Below are positions 5,474-5,781 of a stretch of DNA of 5,781 nucleotides, piece after piece. The notes under the pieces are model-generated. The model was not told the origin of the DNA, made no database searches, and saw nothing but the letters and a program-made list of their open reading frames with translations. The DNA lies in assembly GCA_030598645.1 (NCBI GenBank), contig JAUVPN010000184.1:1-5781 (forward strand), read 5' to 3'. Numbering within the stretch: the first letter of the stretch is position 1; each line of letters starts with the position of its first letter. Source of the DNA: Hyphomicrobium sp. Lineage in GTDB: Bacteria; Pseudomonadota; Alphaproteobacteria; Rhizobiales; Hyphomicrobiaceae. Made by a program: the position numbers and the translations under genes.

Positions 5474-5781
5474 ATGGCAAGTTTGCCTTCTGAGAGAGCA
5501 ATGATCAAAAGAAGACTCTTTGCCATCGCGGCGACCTTTCTGCTTATCGCTGCCACACCTTTCCTGCTCCAAGAAGCTAAAGCGCAGCAAGATCAAGACT
5601 CCATATCGGTCGAATTGAACAAGCTGGAACCCTCTGAGAAGGGCTGCCGGGCCTTCATCGTGATCTCGAATACATCGAGCACGGCCTATGAGGTATTCAA
5701 GCTTGATCTGGTAATGTTCAAGACAGATGGGATCATTGGACGCCGTTTCGCGTTGAACCTAGCACCGATGCGTCCCACCAA
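5474..5781 (+). CDS. small exported protein of the type found beside exbB/exbD/tonB, 3' end cut by window edge
   Basis: The window holds 102 codons of a secreted protein. Residues 11-37 form a signal peptide: IKRR positive end, hydrophobic AIAATFLLIAATPFLL, cleavage after EAKA. The mature part begins QQDQDSISVELNKLEP, then C58 in EKGCRAFIVISN, FKLDLVMFKTDGIIGRRF (75-92) and LAP. This pattern matches, from memory, a family of uncharacterised alphaproteobacterial periplasmic proteins, often labelled Tat-signal proteins, encoded directly before ExbB. No twin-arginine motif followed by a typical Tat sequence is present; RR occurs at 13-14 but the context favours Sec. The ATG at 5474 is chosen because GGAG lies six bases before it. 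An ATG at 5501, preceded by GAGAGAG, would remove ten residues and keep the signal peptide intact. The function is unknown; a role in TonB-dependent uptake with the divergent receptor is inference. Confidence 0.8.
   Translation, partial: MASLPSERAMIKRRLFAIAATFLLIAATPFLLQEAKAQQDQDSISVELNKLEPSEKGCRAFIVISNTSSTAYEVFKLDLVMFKTDGIIGRRFALNLAPMRPT

Noticed and set aside
5409..5504. 31-codon plus-strand frame beginning MPHFVKQDEF whose TGA overlaps the ATG at 5501 (ATGA)
   Set aside because: An ATGA overlap can signal translational coupling, but there is no good ribosome site and no sign of conservation, and GGAG before the 5474 ATG explains initiation without it.
1..5781. CRISPR array, insertion sequence, transposase remnants or prophage attachment sites
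   Set aside because: There are no regularly spaced repeats, no terminal inverted repeats with flanking duplications and no transposase or integrase motifs on either strand.

Overview
The window looks like a piece of a GC-rich alphaproteobacterial chromosome, most likely from a Hyphomicrobium-like methylotroph (order Hyphomicrobiales). The best taxonomic clue is the leftmost gene. Its product closely resembles, from memory, the D-glycerate dehydrogenase (hydroxypyruvate reductase) of Hyphomicrobium methylovorum, an enzyme of the serine cycle for C1 assimilation. This is recall, not a search result.

Layout. Positions 1-760 (minus strand) hold the first 253 codons of the hydroxypyruvate reductase; the gene runs off the left edge. 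Positions 761-951 are non-coding apart from a strong hairpin at 873-895. Positions 952-1944 (minus; longer starts at 1980 or 2097 are possible) encode a secreted beta-barrel outer-membrane protein of unknown family with an Asp/Asn-rich loop. A gap with a small hairpin follows. Positions 2219-4816 (minus) encode a complete 865-residue TonB-dependent receptor. It has a signal peptide, a Pro/Ala/Glu-rich periplasmic extension containing a candidate TonB box, a plug domain, a barrel, and three closely spaced cysteine pairs. Positions 4817-5473 form a 657-base divergent regulatory region that is more AT-rich than its surroundings. Positions 5474-5781 (plus) begin a small exported protein of the type usually found in front of exbB/exbD/tonB genes; it runs off the right edge.

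How the parts may work together. The receptor, the divergent exported protein and the probable energiser genes beyond the right edge fit one TonB-dependent uptake locus reading outward from a shared control region. The second outer-membrane protein is downstream of the receptor on the same strand and may belong to it. The substrate is not evident. Acidic, EF-hand-like stretches in the receptor and in the second barrel, plus two Zur-like palindromes in the divergent region, point weakly to a metal or metal chelate.

The most intriguing part is the non-coding segment from about 5081 to 5290. A sigma70-like promoter is followed immediately by at least four strong stems. One has a GNRA tetraloop, and one has a strand that can pair with either of two downstream partners. 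This could be an undescribed leader RNA, riboswitch or small RNA. I do not recognise it as a known RNA class.
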